From Candidatus Symbiobacter mobilis CR (lineage in GTDB: Bacteria > Pseudomonadota > Gammaproteobacteria > Burkholderiales > Burkholderiaceae_C): 64,000 nt of DNA. The position numbers were made by a program, and so were the translations under genes. Location: contig NC_022576.1 in the NCBI RefSeq assembly GCF_000477435.1, forward strand, positions 1,550,001 through 1,614,000, in the 5' to 3' direction. Every line of letters begins with the position of its first letter. The first letter of the stretch is position 1. Positions 13,310 through 23,486 of this stretch are shown here, one piece after another. The notes beneath the pieces were generated by a model, which worked only from the letters and a program-made list of their open reading frames with translations, ran no database searches and was not told where the DNA came from.

Positions 13310-16300
13310 TTACGTAGGCACCAGAGGTACTACATACCGACTGCTTGCGGGCAGTGTTTCCCAGACCAGTGGCTGTCCCGGGGGCAGCAGCAACGATTCC
13401 TGGATGCAGAGTTCTTTTCGCACCTCTTCCGTATCCCCGCGCAGCAACGTCAAGGTCACGACGCGACCACTGCGTGTCAGCGTGACCTGAGCACGGTTCC
13501 AGTGGGAGGGCAAACACGGCCATAGCGTCACACTGTCTGCTCGCCAATCCAACCCTAAGAGAGATTCAATGGCTGCACGGTGTAACCAGCCCGCCGCCCC
13601 GGTGTACCAGCTCCAGCCGCCTTTGCCAACATAGGGCGGCTGGCTGTAGACATCCCCTGCCATGGCATAGGGTTCCAGCCCGTAGACATGGCCCCATCGG
13701 GCGTCTTGAGCGCGGTGTGCAGGGCTTAAGTAGGTGAAGTACCGGTAGGGTGCGTCACGGGCTGGGTCGGCGGCTGGCGTGTGCCGTGCAAGACGGGCTG
13801 CCGCCATGAGCGCCCACACGCCAGCATGGGCGTATTGGCCACCGTTTTCCCGGACTCCAGACGGGTACGCCTGTATGTACCCAGCATTGGGCTGGGCATG
13901 AGCCAGTGGTGGTGTCAGAAGCTGGATCAACCCCGATGTCGGGTCAATCAGTTGTGTTTCCACGCTACCCATGGCTTGTTGCTGGCGGGCTGCTGGTGCC
14001 ACGCCAGAGAGCACAGCCCAGGCTTGGGCCAGCAGGTCAATACGGGCTTCGCCGTTGGCATGAGAGCCTATAGGGCTGCCATCGTCAAAAAAAGCGCGTA
14101 CATACCAGGCGCCATCCCAGGCTGGGCCGTCCAGCGCAGCTTGCCAGCCTGCCAGCGCACGCTCCCAGCGGGCGGCGCGTTCCGGCTCTTGGCGACTGCG
14201 CGCCAAGGGAATCCACTCAGCGGAAATGATGCACAAAAACCAAGCAAGCCAAACAGATTCCCCTTGCCCGCCGTGGCCCACGCGGTTCATGCCATCATTC
14301 CAATCACCAGTGCCCATCAGCGGCAGACCGTGCGCGCCCACTTGCAGGCTGTGGTCGATGGCCCGTGCTCCGTGTTCGTACACGGTGCCCTGGGTGTCGC
14401 TGGGGAGCGGGACCGTGTAACTGTCTTCGGCGCCTTCGGCTATCGGCGCGCTGGTCAAAAAAGGCACCATGGTGTTCAGCAGCGCGACGTCACCTGTGCT
14501 GCGCAGGTAGTGGGCGCAGGCGTAGGGAAGCCATAGCAGGTCGTCCGAAATATGGGTGCGCACGCCTGCACCGCCGGGCATGTGCCACCAGTGCTGTACA
14601 TCTCCTGCCTCAAATTGCCGGGAAGCAGCCAGCACAATTTGATCGTGCAGCAGATCGGGCCGCGCCCAGACCAATGCCATGGCGTCTTGCAACTGGTCCC
14701 GAAAGCCCGTGGCCCCTCCTGCCTGGTAGTACCCTGCTTTCGCCCACATGCGCGACGACAACGTCTGGTACAGCAGCCAGCGGTTGACCAGCACGTCAAA
14801 CAGCGGGTCAGGGGTGCTGACCACGCAAGTACCCAGCAGCGCATTCCACTTGCCAACAACCCTCTGCTCGCGATGCTCGGGAGAGACCCGCATTGCCGCC
14901 CCCGCCAGCTCGATGGCAGCAGTCGGCGTCGCTGCGTACCCCAGAAGAAACACCTGTGTCAGCCGTTGACCGGGCAGCAGCGTGACGCGCCGAGCCAGCG
15001 CTGCGCACGGGTCATGACCCTGGCCGCTGCGCCGCCCTAGTTGCGGCGGCAGTTGCAATCGGCCTTGCGGGCCAAAAAACTCCCTGCGATCACAAGTCCA
15101 GTCTGGGCCATCCAGCTCAGGGCTGTGTTCCAGGGGCATCGCCAGAAAAGCAGTGCCCTGGCCCAAACCGGCCGACTGTTCCCCCTGCGTACACAGCAGC
15201 ATCGTGCCACCGAGCACCATCTGTCTGGGCGGCACGATGCTGGTGACTGTGGTGGCACGGTCCACCAGGTTTTCGCCCATCTGCCATTCGACCATCGCCA
15301 TCATGCGCAGGTGTTGGCGCGTGTCGCCCCGGTTGACCAGCTCCAGCCGGATGTGCTTGACGGCAGTCTGGGCGTCCACGCACCATGTGGCGGTCACCTC
15401 CAGCCCATCGCGCTGATGCCGGATGGTGGTCAAACCTTGGCCGTGGGTGATGTCGTAGGTCACTGCCGGATCGCCCCAAGCCGAAGGGCTGACGCTCCAC
15501 ACGGCATGGGTGCGCCTGTCTTGCAGCAGCAGCCATTCGCCCGGCAAGTCGGCCACGGGGTCGTTGCGCCAGGGCGTAAGCTGGTTCAGCCTGCTGTTGA
15601 TGGCCCAGGTGTGCCCGCCACCTGCTTCCGACACCTGTGTGCCGAAGTCGGGGTTGGCCAGCACATTGATCCATGGGCGGGTAGGGCGCGTGGTAGCGCT
15701 GGCTGGAAAGCGGAAGTTGCCTTGGGCATCGAACGCCCCCTTTGTTTCGGCCACAGCAACCGCCGGTCGGTGTGCGTACACCACCGCTGCGGCAGCAAGC
15801 CGCCATAGGCCTTTGGCGGTGGCGATGGCCGGTCTGCCTTGGGCCTGGGCATCTGCCCAAGTCCGAACATGGTGGTGCAGCGATCGGCCATCAGCCTGGA
15901 AGCACAGGCTGGCACGTTGCGTCAGGGTGCTGATCTGGTCGGCAGACAGTTCTTCGGTGCGGTGAACGTGTAACCCCGTCACGCCCACGCCATACGGGGT
16001 GCGCAGGCTGGCCTGGTGCTGTTCCCGCAGGGCCAGCAGTTCGCGGTGCAGCGGCATCAGGTAGGAGTGGACTTCGTTACTCAGCACCACCACGTCGCAC
16101 GGCACGCCGCCACGCGCCCACTCACCCAGCGACTGCACCAGTGCCCGCAGTAGCCCCATTCCTTGCAGGTCGCAAATGGTCACCAGTAGCAGCGGCCTGT
16201 CGCCCGAAATGGACAAGCTCCACAGCAACCGCCGGTCGCAGCACGCTGGTGACAGACCAGGTGGCGTGGCCAGCCGGAGGTGTACCCTGGGCAGGGTGAA

Positions 16301-19300
16301 CACCAGTGCGGTAGTCAGCGTCTGGAAGGTGGGCAAAAACTCGGGGTACAGGTGGTGCGGCCGGGTCTGTATGCCTGCCAGTGTGGCCGACATCAACGAC
16401 GCCCGCTCCACCGTACTGGCCTGGTGGTGTTTGTCGATCACGGCCCACAGGGTGGTAGGGTTGTCCGAAGCTGCCATGGCAAACGTGACCACCGCCTGTG
16501 CCCCGGGTGCGATGCTGAACGACACGCCCAACACCGAAACGGGGTCCAGCCCTGTGACCAGCGTGCAGGCTGCGGTGGGCACCGGCGCCAGGTGGGCCTG
16601 TGGCCCGCTGGGTGCGTGGTTGCGGCCCAGCCAGGCCTGGCGGTCGGTCTGCAACAGCAACCTGGTCACGTCGCCCTCGGTAGCTGCAATGAAGTGGGCC
16701 GCCTGGAAAGGGTTTTCCGTGGGCAGGCGGGGCTTGCGCGTGAACAAGACGGCATGCTGTTCGGGTAGCCACTGCGCCTGCACAAACAGGTTGGAAAACG
16801 CCGGGTGCGCCGCATCAGCCGCCTGTGGGCACAGCGCGACCTCGCAAGCAGACAGCACGTCCAGTGTCAGGGTGTACCGACCGTGGTTGACTAGGACCAC
16901 TTTGCGAAATTCGATGTCGTCTTCCGGGCTTACCCATACGGTGGTCAGTGCGTGAAGGCTGGGCCAGTCGGCCTCAAAAACCACGCGGTCCACATGGAAC
17001 GTACTTTGGTACGTCGCCTGGTCGTCTGGGGCGGGGTGCTGCGTGACCGACATGGGGCCTCGCGCAGGGTCCAGCCTGAGGTACACAAAGCTGCCGTGTG
17101 TGTCACGCGGGGCATCGTCGCGCCAACGTGTGAGGGCAATGTTTTCCCAACGGCTCCAGCCTGCGCCATTGGGCCGCAGGCTGACGCTGTACCGCCCATT
17201 GGACATGAGGTGCGTAGGCTCGACCGTCTGTGCTCCGGGCGCAAAAATTTGCGTCAGGCGGCTGGGCTTTTCCAGCAGATCCTTCACCGGCAGCCTGGGG
17301 GGTGGCGACTTGAGCACCGGTATCTCGCGTGGGGCACGTTCGTGCAGCAACCATTGCACGGCTTGCACACGCGGGCTGGCCATGCCCCAGCCTTGGGCCA
17401 CCCCATCCAGCACCACGTTGGCCAGTGCCACGATGGACATGCCCTGGTGGTGGGCCATGTAGGCGTATACCAAGGTGAAGTGCCCGCCGTGCAACTGGCG
17501 CGAGGGCGTGAAGTCCGTTGCTTCGCAAAACCCGTATCGGCCCCGTGCGCCCAGGTTCTCCAGTGCATGCAGGTTGGCGCAAGCACTGTTCACATCCACC
17601 TGTGTAGCCAGTGCAGTGGCATAGGGGGCGACCACCAGTTCCAGTTCTGGCGTGCGGCGCAGGGCAAGCCTGGGCACGCCTTGGGGTGCGTACTGGTACG
17701 CCAGAGTGTGATCGCGCCCGGCATAGGCGCTTTCTGAAATGCCCCAGGGCAACGCCTGATGGGCCAGGTAGGCAATGTGCTCCCGCACGGCGGCCTTGCA
17801 CGCCTCGCGCAGTGCGCTGCCGCCAGGTTCACGCAGCACAAGCAAGGGCATCAGGTACTCAAACATCGAGCCAGACCACGAGCGCAAACCGGCCAGGCTG
17901 CCCACGGCAAAGTACGGTCGCCCCAGTGCGGCCCAATGCGCCACGGGCACATCGCCCTTGGCGATAGCCAGCAGGCTGGTCATGCGCGACTCGGACGCCA
18001 GCAAGTCGTAGCAGGCCGTGTCCAGCACTTGGTCGTCCACGCGGTAACCGATGTGCAGCAGGCGCCGTTGGGAGTGGTATAGAAAGGTGAAGCTGGCTTC
18101 CCATGCCAGGGCTTCCAGCCACTGCGCCAAGGCTTGCAGACGCAGCGCCGTGGCTGGCGCTTCGCCCCCTGCCATGGCTTGCGCATCGCGCCGGGCGCTG
18201 ACCAGGGTGTCGTGCAGATCGGTTTGCCACCATGGGGGCAGCGTGGCGGTGGCTTCGGGCTGGGCTGGAACCCGACTCAGCCGATCCTGTGCAAGGGCTA
18301 CCGCATGAGCGGCGGGCGCTGTATTGAAGGGGTCGGCTGCCAAGGCCTTGCAGGCCTCCGCCACGGCCAGCAGATGCGAGCAGAGGTTGCCGCTATCCAC
18401 TGTGGATACATAGCGCGGGTACAGGGGTTGCAGGGTCTGGGTGTTGTACCAGTTCAAACAGTGCCCTTCGTACCGCTGCAGGCGTGCCAGCGTAGTCAAC
18501 GTCGCATCGAGCCGATCCATCATGTCCAGCGTGCCCAGCCAGCCAAAGGAACGGGCGCAAGCCACGCTCAACAGGTACAGCCCGATGTTGGTGGGCGATG
18601 TGCGCGGGGCCACCAAGTCGGTTGGCGAGGTTTGCAGGTTATCGGGCGGCAGGTGGTGGTTGCTGGCATCGACCAACCGTTCGAACAGCCGCCAGGTGTC
18701 GCGTGCCACGTGGTGCAAATAGTCGGCCTGTTCCCGCGTGGGGCCTCGGCTTTTCGGGCGCGGGAAAGGGGTGCTGACACCCAGCGACACCACGGGCGCC
18801 AGCAACCATGCCCACAGCAAGCACAGCAGATAGGGGCTGGCTTGCAACGGCGTGAAGGCACTGGCCAGCAGCGCGCTGGCGGCCAGCGCCGGGCCAATGA
18901 GTGTGCGTGCTGTATCGCCGCGCCAGATCCCAGCGGTATCGGGGTGCAGCGTGGCGGCTGTTGCCCACTCCATCAAATGCCTGTGGCTAACGGCCAAGCG
19001 GTACAGCGTGCGGCCGATGGCGTCCACGTTGCTGACGGCTTGTTGCAGCAGTTGGCTGATGTTCCACAGCGCTCCCAGCCCCGTGCGGCACAAGTCCACT
19101 GCGGCCGCCCAGCAATAGCGACGCCAGGCAAAGTCGGCTCGAACCGGTACCAGGCTGGCCACGGCGCCCATCAGTGGGCCTGCGGCATACGCGGCACACA
19201 CCACGACCAAGGCCACGACGGGCGCCAGCCCCACGCCCAGAAACGACATCACCAGCATCCACACCGAGGCCGGCGCGACAAGCGAGCGGCGCAGGTTGTC

Positions 19301-21781
19301 CCACATCTTCCAGCGGTTGATGGCGGCCATGGGCCATGGGCCGGGCCGCAGCAGAAATGGCAGCAACTGCCAGTCGCCGCGCGTCCATCGGTGCATGCGC
19401 GAGCGGGCCACATCGGCCCGGCCCGGCTCCGATTCCACCAGGGTCACGTCGCTGACCACTGCACAGCGCACCAGGGATCCTTCCAGCAAGTCGTGACTCA
19501 GCACCCGCTCGTGCGGTAGTCGGCCGCCTAATACGGCGTGCAAAACAGCTACGTTGAGGAGCCCCTTGCCCGTAAAGCTCCCTTCGCCAAACAGGTCTTG
19601 GTACACGTCGGATGCCATGGCGCTGTAAGGGTCCATGCCCTGCTGGCCCGACAGCAGCCAGTGGTACGGCGTGGCAAGGGTGGAGTCGGCGCTGACGTCA
19701 GTCAACGGCGCGGTGATACGAGGCTGAAGAATGCCGTAGCCTGACACCACGTATTGGCCTGTGGCGTCCAACACCGGTTGGTTCTGCGGGTGGGCGGCAA
19801 CTGCCACTAGTGCGCGCAATTGGCCGGGAGGGAGTTGGGTGTCGCTGTCCAGCGTGAGCAGGTGGAGCGTGCCGGGGGCGAGTCGGGAAGATTCGCCCAG
19901 GTTCAAGAATGGGCCTAGCGCTCCCGTTACCAAGGTGGCTACCAGTTGCTCCAGCTTGCCGCGCTTTCGCTCCCAGCCCATCCACGTCTGCTGCGTGGGG
20001 CTGTACTGGCGTACGCGATGCAGCAGCAAAAAACGTGGTGGGTCGCCCCATGCCACTGGATACGTGCGATTGAGATGCTCGATGCCGGACAGGGCGGTAG
20101 CCAGGGAGTACGCATCGCCGTCTGCACACGCGGCGGGGGCATCGGGCCAATCGGTCAGCAGTGCAAACTGCGCATGGCGCTCATTGCTGGCCAAGTGGTG
20201 CAGAAGCAGGTTGTGAAGCAGTTGGCGCGTGGTGACGTCGTCGCTCAACATGGCAGGCACCACCACCAGTACCCGCTCTGTGGGCGGAATACCCTGTTCC
20301 AGGGAGAACCTGGGAAGATGCACGGGCGTGACAGATTCGCTGATCAGGCGGTTGAGCAGCGCCACCACCGCTTCGGACACTGGCAGGCACAAAGCTGCGG
20401 TTGTCAGGATATGGATCGCCAGATGCGGCCATCCCGACCCATCCACCAAACTGAGGTTGCCATGCCAATCCAGCCCAGCCACCCATGCGGCGGTGGCAAG
20501 CAGCAACGTCAATAGATAGGCAGGAGTCCGCAATAGTGCCCATGCGGCGCGCAATGCACGTGCCGTGCGACTTGGTATGCCCAGTTGTTCCTCGAACGCA
20601 GGGCGTCCCGGCCCGTCGAGCCAATGCCTCGCCAGCGCGCGGTTGCCCACAGCTTGGGCCATCAGTGCCAGGAGCTGACGAGCCACCGACGCTTCGCCTC
20701 TGCCCGCCTGGTGTGCCAGGCGCTCGATGGCATGCAAAGTCTGATCGCGAGTCCCGGCGTCTTCTGCCAAAAACACGGGAGAGGTGAGCATGACGCGCAT
20801 CACCAAACTGCTTCGCGCCACGATGTCCGACCAATCGACCGAGCCAATCCGCCGCAACGCATTGACTGCGTTCCCGACGCTAAGGTTGTCGGCCACTTGG
20901 TCAGCGCGGTGCTGGGCCTGCACCGACTGCACATCTGGCATGACCTGTTGGAGCCACTGACGCAGGGTGGCGTTATCCGCACCATCGGGGTCCAGTCGGC
21001 GGCCTTGTTGGCTTTGGGCAAGTTGAGCCAGAAACACCTGCCCCACACCACGCAGGTTCAGGGTACCCAGCAGGTCTTGCATCCAGGAAACTTCTAGCGT
21101 GTCAAAGCGGTCAGAGCACAGGTTTGCCAACTCACACGCCGCCTTGAACGCCGCCACGCGGTCGGCCAGCCTGCGTAGGTTTTCGATCAACACAACGCGG
21201 AAGGTCGTGGGCAAGGCCCACATTTCCCCCTGGGTCAGTTCGCGACGCTCTTGATATGCATTCAGAAAGTGAACCAGCAAGTCGCCGTCAAACACGCTAT
21301 CGGTGTGGGCCACAAAAGCCCACGCGACGCCGTACACGCGAGGCAGTCCCACAAGGGGCTCGTCCTGTAGCACGGGCAGGGATTGAAAGTAACGGTCAGG
21401 CAGGCCATCGTGGATGTCACCCAACTGCGATTCGATCAAGTAAAAGTTATCAACCAGCCATTGGGCAGCCGGGCTTAACTCCAGTCCGAAATCGGCTTGC
21501 TGTAATAGGTATTGGTGCGCCGCGCGCAACCTACGTATGTTGTCCCGCAGCCGTGGATAAAACGTGGTCTGCCCAAAACGCGCCTGTACCGCACGGTGGG
21601 TATCACCCAGGCTGCGGCCATGCTGAGCGAACCGCTGGATGCCAAACACTTCGGAGCGTATAGGCTCCAAGGCAGGCCCCATGCCCGCATCAAGGATGCG
21701 GCCAACCCGCTGCGGAATCCAGTCCCAATGGGTTAGCGGTGAGAGCGGTGATCGCAGGGAGAACGGTGAGAGGAACCCCAT
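13310..21781 (-). CDS. ndvB: cyclic beta-1,2-glucan synthase (NdvB/Cgs-like)
   Basis: 2823 residues, close to the length of Brucella Cgs. In order: an N-terminal region to about 410; hydrophobic membrane segments around 415-490; a processive glycosyltransferase (GT84) domain with LLTLDSDTQLPPGQL near 640 and SHDLLEG near 764; more membrane helices about 820-1000; a glucoamylase-like domain with RSWSGSMFEYLMPL near 1300; and C-terminal GH94 phosphorylase-like modules with TGDWNDGMNRVGHGGQGE near 2495. The family initiates, extends and cyclises beta-1,2-glucans that are exported to the periplasm, where they buffer low osmolarity and support host interaction. The ATG lies three bases after the stop of a small membrane protein gene and is probably translationally coupled to it. 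The frame is unbroken. Confidence 0.93.
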   Translation of the reverse strand: MGFLSPFSLRSPLSPLTHWDWIPQRVGRILDAGMGPALEPIRSEVFGIQRFAQHGRSLGDTHRAVQARFGQTTFYPRLRDNIRRLRAAHQYLLQQADFGLELSPAAQWLVDNFYLIESQLGDIHDGLPDRYFQSLPVLQDEPLVGLPRVYGVAWAFVAHTDSVFDGDLLVHFLNAYQERRELTQGEMWALPTTFRVVLIENLRRLADRVAAFKAACELANLCSDRFDTLEVSWMQDLLGTLNLRGVGQVFLAQLAQSQQGRRLDPDGADNATLRQWLQQVMPDVQSVQAQHRADQVADNLSVGNAVNALRRIGSVDWSDIVARSSLVMRVMLTSPVFLAEDAGTRDQTLHAIERLAHQAGRGEASVARQLLALMAQAVGNRALARHWLDGPGRPAFEEQLGIPSRTARALRAAWALLRTPAYLLTLLLATAAWVAGLDWHGNLSLVDGSGWPHLAIHILTTAALCLPVSEAVVALLNRLISESVTPVHLPRFSLEQGIPPTERVLVVVPAMLSDDVTTRQLLHNLLLHHLASNERHAQFALLTDWPDAPAACADGDAYSLATALSGIEHLNRTYPVAWGDPPRFLLLHRVRQYSPTQQTWMGWERKRGKLEQLVATLVTGALGPFLNLGESSRLAPGTLHLLTLDSDTQLPPGQLRALVAVAAHPQNQPVLDATGQYVVSGYGILQPRITAPLTDVSADSTLATPYHWLLSGQQGMDPYSAMASDVYQDLFGEGSFTGKGLLNVAVLHAVLGGRLPHERVLSHDLLEGSLVRCAVVSDVTLVESEPGRADVARSRMHRWTRGDWQLLPFLLRPGPWPMAAINRWKMWDNLRRSLVAPASVWMLVMSFLGVGLAPVVALVVVCAAYAAGPLMGAVASLVPVRADFAWRRYCWAAAVDLCRTGLGALWNISQLLQQAVSNVDAIGRTLYRLAVSHRHLMEWATAATLHPDTAGIWRGDTARTLIGPALAASALLASAFTPLQASPYLLCLLWAWLLAPVVSLGVSTPFPRPKSRGPTREQADYLHHVARDTWRLFERLVDASNHHLPPDNLQTSPTDLVAPRTSPTNIGLYLLSVACARSFGWLGTLDMMDRLDATLTTLARLQRYEGHCLNWYNTQTLQPLYPRYVSTVDSGNLCSHLLAVAEACKALAADPFNTAPAAHAVALAQDRLSRVPAQPEATATLPPWWQTDLHDTLVSARRDAQAMAGGEAPATALRLQALAQWLEALAWEASFTFLYHSQRRLLHIGYRVDDQVLDTACYDLLASESRMTSLLAIAKGDVPVAHWAALGRPYFAVGSLAGLRSWSGSMFEYLMPLLVLREPGGSALREACKAAVREHIAYLAHQALPWGISESAYAGRDHTLAYQYAPQGVPRLALRRTPELELVVAPYATALATQVDVNSACANLHALENLGARGRYGFCEATDFTPSRQLHGGHFTLVYAYMAHHQGMSIVALANVVLDGVAQGWGMASPRVQAVQWLLHERAPREIPVLKSPPPRLPVKDLLEKPSRLTQIFAPGAQTVEPTHLMSNGRYSVSLRPNGAGWSRWENIALTRWRDDAPRDTHGSFVYLRLDPARGPMSVTQHPAPDDQATYQSTFHVDRVVFEADWPSLHALTTVWVSPEDDIEFRKVVLVNHGRYTLTLDVLSACEVALCPQAADAAHPAFSNLFVQAQWLPEQHAVLFTRKPRLPTENPFQAAHFIAATEGDVTRLLLQTDRQAWLGRNHAPSGPQAHLAPVPTAACTLVTGLDPVSVLGVSFSIAPGAQAVVTFAMAASDNPTTLWAVIDKHHQASTVERASLMSATLAGIQTRPHHLYPEFLPTFQTLTTALVFTLPRVHLRLATPPGLSPACCDRRLLWSLSISGDRPLLLVTICDLQGMGLLRALVQSLGEWARGGVPCDVVVLSNEVHSYLMPLHRELLALREQHQASLRTPYGVGVTGLHVHRTEELSADQISTLTQRASLCFQADGRSLHHHVRTWADAQAQGRPAIATAKGLWRLAAAAVVYAHRPAVAVAETKGAFDAQGNFRFPASATTRPTRPWINVLANPDFGTQVSEAGGGHTWAINSRLNQLTPWRNDPVADLPGEWLLLQDRRTHAVWSVSPSAWGDPAVTYDITHGQGLTTIRHQRDGLEVTATWCVDAQTAVKHIRLELVNRGDTRQHLRMMAMVEWQMGENLVDRATTVTSIVPPRQMVLGGTMLLCTQGEQSAGLGQGTAFLAMPLEHSPELDGPDWTCDRREFFGPQGRLQLPPQLGRRSGQGHDPCAALARRVTLLPGQRLTQVFLLGYAATPTAAIELAGAAMRVSPEHREQRVVGKWNALLGTCVVSTPDPLFDVLVNRWLLYQTLSSRMWAKAGYYQAGGATGFRDQLQDAMALVWARPDLLHDQIVLAASRQFEAGDVQHWWHMPGGAGVRTHISDDLLWLPYACAHYLRSTGDVALLNTMVPFLTSAPIAEGAEDSYTVPLPSDTQGTVYEHGARAIDHSLQVGAHGLPLMGTGDWNDGMNRVGHGGQGESVWLAWFLCIISAEWIPLARSRQEPERAARWERALAGWQAALDGPAWDGAWYVRAFFDDGSPIGSHANGEARIDLLAQAWAVLSGVAPAARQQQAMGSVETQLIDPTSGLIQLLTPPLAHAQPNAGYIQAYPSGVRENGGQYAHAGVWALMAAARLARHTPAADPARDAPYRYFTYLSPAHRAQDARWGHVYGLEPYAMAGDVYSQPPYVGKGGWSWYTGAAGWLHRAAIESLLGLDWRADSVTLWPCLPSHWNRAQVTLTRSGRVVTLTLLRGDTEEVRKELCIQESLLLPPGQPLVWETLPASSRYVVPLVPT

Positions 21782-21784
21782 TCC

Positions 21785-22027
21785 TTACAGCGCCAAATAG
21801 CCGACTGTGCCCAAGGCCACAACGACCAACGCGCAAGTGATGAAGCGTGCTGACACAAGGCCATGCAAGGTGTCGGCGCTGCCTTTGAGGTAGTGCAACC
21901 GCCCTCGCAATGTTTGGCAAACGATAAAGTGGTTACCCAGTTCAGACTGCTCCAGCCCTGACATGTCGGCACTAGAACCGTAACTGGAGGTTTGCCAGCA
22001 AGGTGATAGGGAATTTTTTTCGTGCAT
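21785..22027 (-). CDS. small C-terminally anchored membrane protein, upstream of ndvB
   Basis: 80 residues from MHEKNSLSPCWQTSS, with GGAG eight bases before the ATG; a longer in-frame extension runs into the MITE and is rejected. The protein has a hydrophilic N-terminal half and a single C-terminal helix (FITCALVVVALGTVGYLAL) ending at the last residue. The family is not recognised. Its stop is separated from the ndvB start by three bases, so the two are almost certainly coexpressed, and it may help anchor or regulate the glucan synthase (inference). Confidence 0.65.
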   Translation of the reverse strand: MHEKNSLSPCWQTSSYGSSADMSGLEQSELGNHFIVCQTLRGRLHYLKGSADTLHGLVSARFITCALVVVALGTVGYLAL

Positions 22028-22155
22028 ACAAACGTCTCCGGTGGGCGCAACGTGGGTCAGGGAGATGTGTTTGTTTGTACGTCGTAGCGTGTTTGGGGTC
22101 TGTGCGTTGCCGAACATGTCACCATACGGAATCGGCAGTGGCTGTCGATGGACTA

Positions 22156-22300
22156 AGAACCTATTCCAGTAGGGGCTGCGCCATCGCATCGCACGCGGCG
22201 GCAGTGCTCGAAATCCTCAGGTACTGCAAGTACATTCCGGTTCCTACGCTCCGGCACCACGCACACTGCTTCGGCTCGCCTGCCTACTGCAATAGGTTCT
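22156..22300 (-). repeat. MITE-like element, copy 1 (inverted relative to copies 2 and 3)
   Basis: 145 bases starting AGAACCTATTCCAGTAGG and ending CCTACTGCAATAGGTTCT. The interior matches copy 3 read on the opposite strand. No gene is encoded; open frames inside are shared by all copies and look accidental. It lies between the ndvB operon and the Crp/Fnr gene, so it may carry part of their promoter region. The remainder of 22028-22426 holds no gene. Confidence 0.85.
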
Positions 22301-22377
22301 ACAGTGGCCCCTGGGTGGAAGACAACCATTTCCGATGTCCTTCGATCCTGGAAATCCAGAATCAACGACCCAGCACT

Positions 22378-22389
22378 GGCCTTCAGGCC
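22378..22389. repeat. hairpin repeat unit A, isolated copy
   Basis: GGCCTTCAGGCC followed by GGTTTGGCTACAC matches unit A of the composite hairpin repeats at 10609 and 12130. It lies 38 bases upstream of the Crp/Fnr gene start, so here it is in a leader or promoter rather than downstream of a gene. Confidence 0.6.
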
Positions 22390-22426
22390 GGTTTGGCTAC
22401 ACACCGAAACCAGTATTCGTTTTTCG

Positions 22427-23146
22427 ATGAAGCTGCCATCCAACCCACAAACCAACAACTTGCTTGCCGCCTTGCCGGAATCCGAATGGTTACGTTGGTC
22501 ACCGCAACTGGAATTGGTGGAACTGAAACTGGGTCAGGTGCTCTATGAATCGGGCAGTGTCATGTATCACGTTTTTTTTCCTACGAACGCCATCGTGTCG
22601 CTGCTATATGTCATGGAAGACGGCTCGTCCGCAGAGATTGCGGTGGTTGGTCATGAGGGAGTGGTGGGGATTTCCATTTTTATGGGGGGTGGTTCCACCC
22701 CCAGCCGGGCGGTTGTACAAAGCGCGGGGTGGGGGTTCAAGTTGCGCTCGGCCGCGATCCAGGAAGAATTCAACCGCTCCAGCGCCGTCATGCATTTGTT
22801 GCTGCGCTACACGCAAGCCCTGATCACCCAAATGGCGCAAACTGCTGTGTGCAACCGTCACCACAGCCTGGACCAGCAGTTGTGCCGTTGGCTGCTGCTC
22901 AGTCTGGATCGACTAACCGGCAGCGACTTGGTCATGACGCAAGAGCTGATCGCCAATATGCTGGGCGTGCGTCGGGAAGGCGTGACCGAAAGTGCGCTCA
23001 AGCTGCAAAAGACAGGGCTGATCAGTTACGCGCGCGGCCACATCAAGGTGCTGGACCGAGTGGGGCTGGAAAAACGCACCTGCGAGTGCTATGACGTAGT
23101 CAAAAGAGAGTACGACCGGTTGTTGCCGTACAAATCGGCTGATTGA
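22427..23146 (+). CDS. Crp/Fnr family transcriptional regulator
   Basis: 239 residues from MKLPSNPQTNNLLAALPESE; the upstream in-frame codons come from repeat sequence. An N-terminal cyclic-nucleotide-binding fold (LGQVLYESGSVMYHVFFPTN, then AEIAVVGHEGVVGISIFMGG) is followed by a long dimerisation helix and a Crp-type HTH (DLVMTQELIANMLGVRREGV). The cysteines needed for an Fnr iron-sulfur cluster are absent at the N-terminus, so a redox cluster is unlikely and the effector is unknown. MITE copies flank the gene, and the last base of the TGA stop is the first base of copy 2. It could control the surrounding stress genes (inference). Confidence 0.9.
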   Translation: MKLPSNPQTNNLLAALPESEWLRWSPQLELVELKLGQVLYESGSVMYHVFFPTNAIVSLLYVMEDGSSAEIAVVGHEGVVGISIFMGGGSTPSRAVVQSAGWGFKLRSAAIQEEFNRSSAVMHLLLRYTQALITQMAQTAVCNRHHSLDQQLCRWLLLSLDRLTGSDLVMTQELIANMLGVRREGVTESALKLQKTGLISYARGHIKVLDRVGLEKRTCECYDVVKREYDRLLPYKSAD

Positions 23147-23301
23147 GAACCTATTCAGAACCAATTTCAGTAGGCAGGCGAGCCGAAGCAGTGTGCGTGG
23201 CGCCGGAGCGCAGGCACCGGAATGTACTGACGGTACATGAGGATTCCGTGTACCGCCGCCGCGTGCAATGCGATGGCGCAGCCCCTACGGGAAGAGGTTC
23301 T
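23146..23301 (+). repeat. MITE-like element, copy 2
   Basis: Starts AGAACCTATTCAGAACCAAT, with an internal duplication of the terminal repeat, and ends GAAGAGGTTCT. The interior matches copy 3 in the same orientation. Its first base completes the TGA stop codon of the Crp/Fnr gene. It is more degenerate than copies 1 and 3. The region from 23302 to 23486 has no gene. Confidence 0.8.
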
Positions 23302-23486
23302 CAGCGCACCACCCGAGACCACCATGCAACACACACGTCTGTCTGTTGGCCCACGCATGGTGTTGGTGTCCTGACGTACAGACGGGTTCTGGGTGACGGC
23401 TTACCGTGGCATGTCTGATGGCAACACAGATGTTCGGGCTGCAAGCCCGGTCATCAGACGCCATCGCAACCTCAAGAAAGCCTCCC

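Noticed and set aside
15041..15808. plus-strand frames within the ndvB region
   Set aside because: The 2823-codon minus-strand frame has continuous family motifs; the plus-strand frames do not.
22304..22426. extended start of the Crp/Fnr protein
   Set aside because: The extension lies in the hairpin repeat and MITE flank; MKLPSNPQTNN is the natural start.
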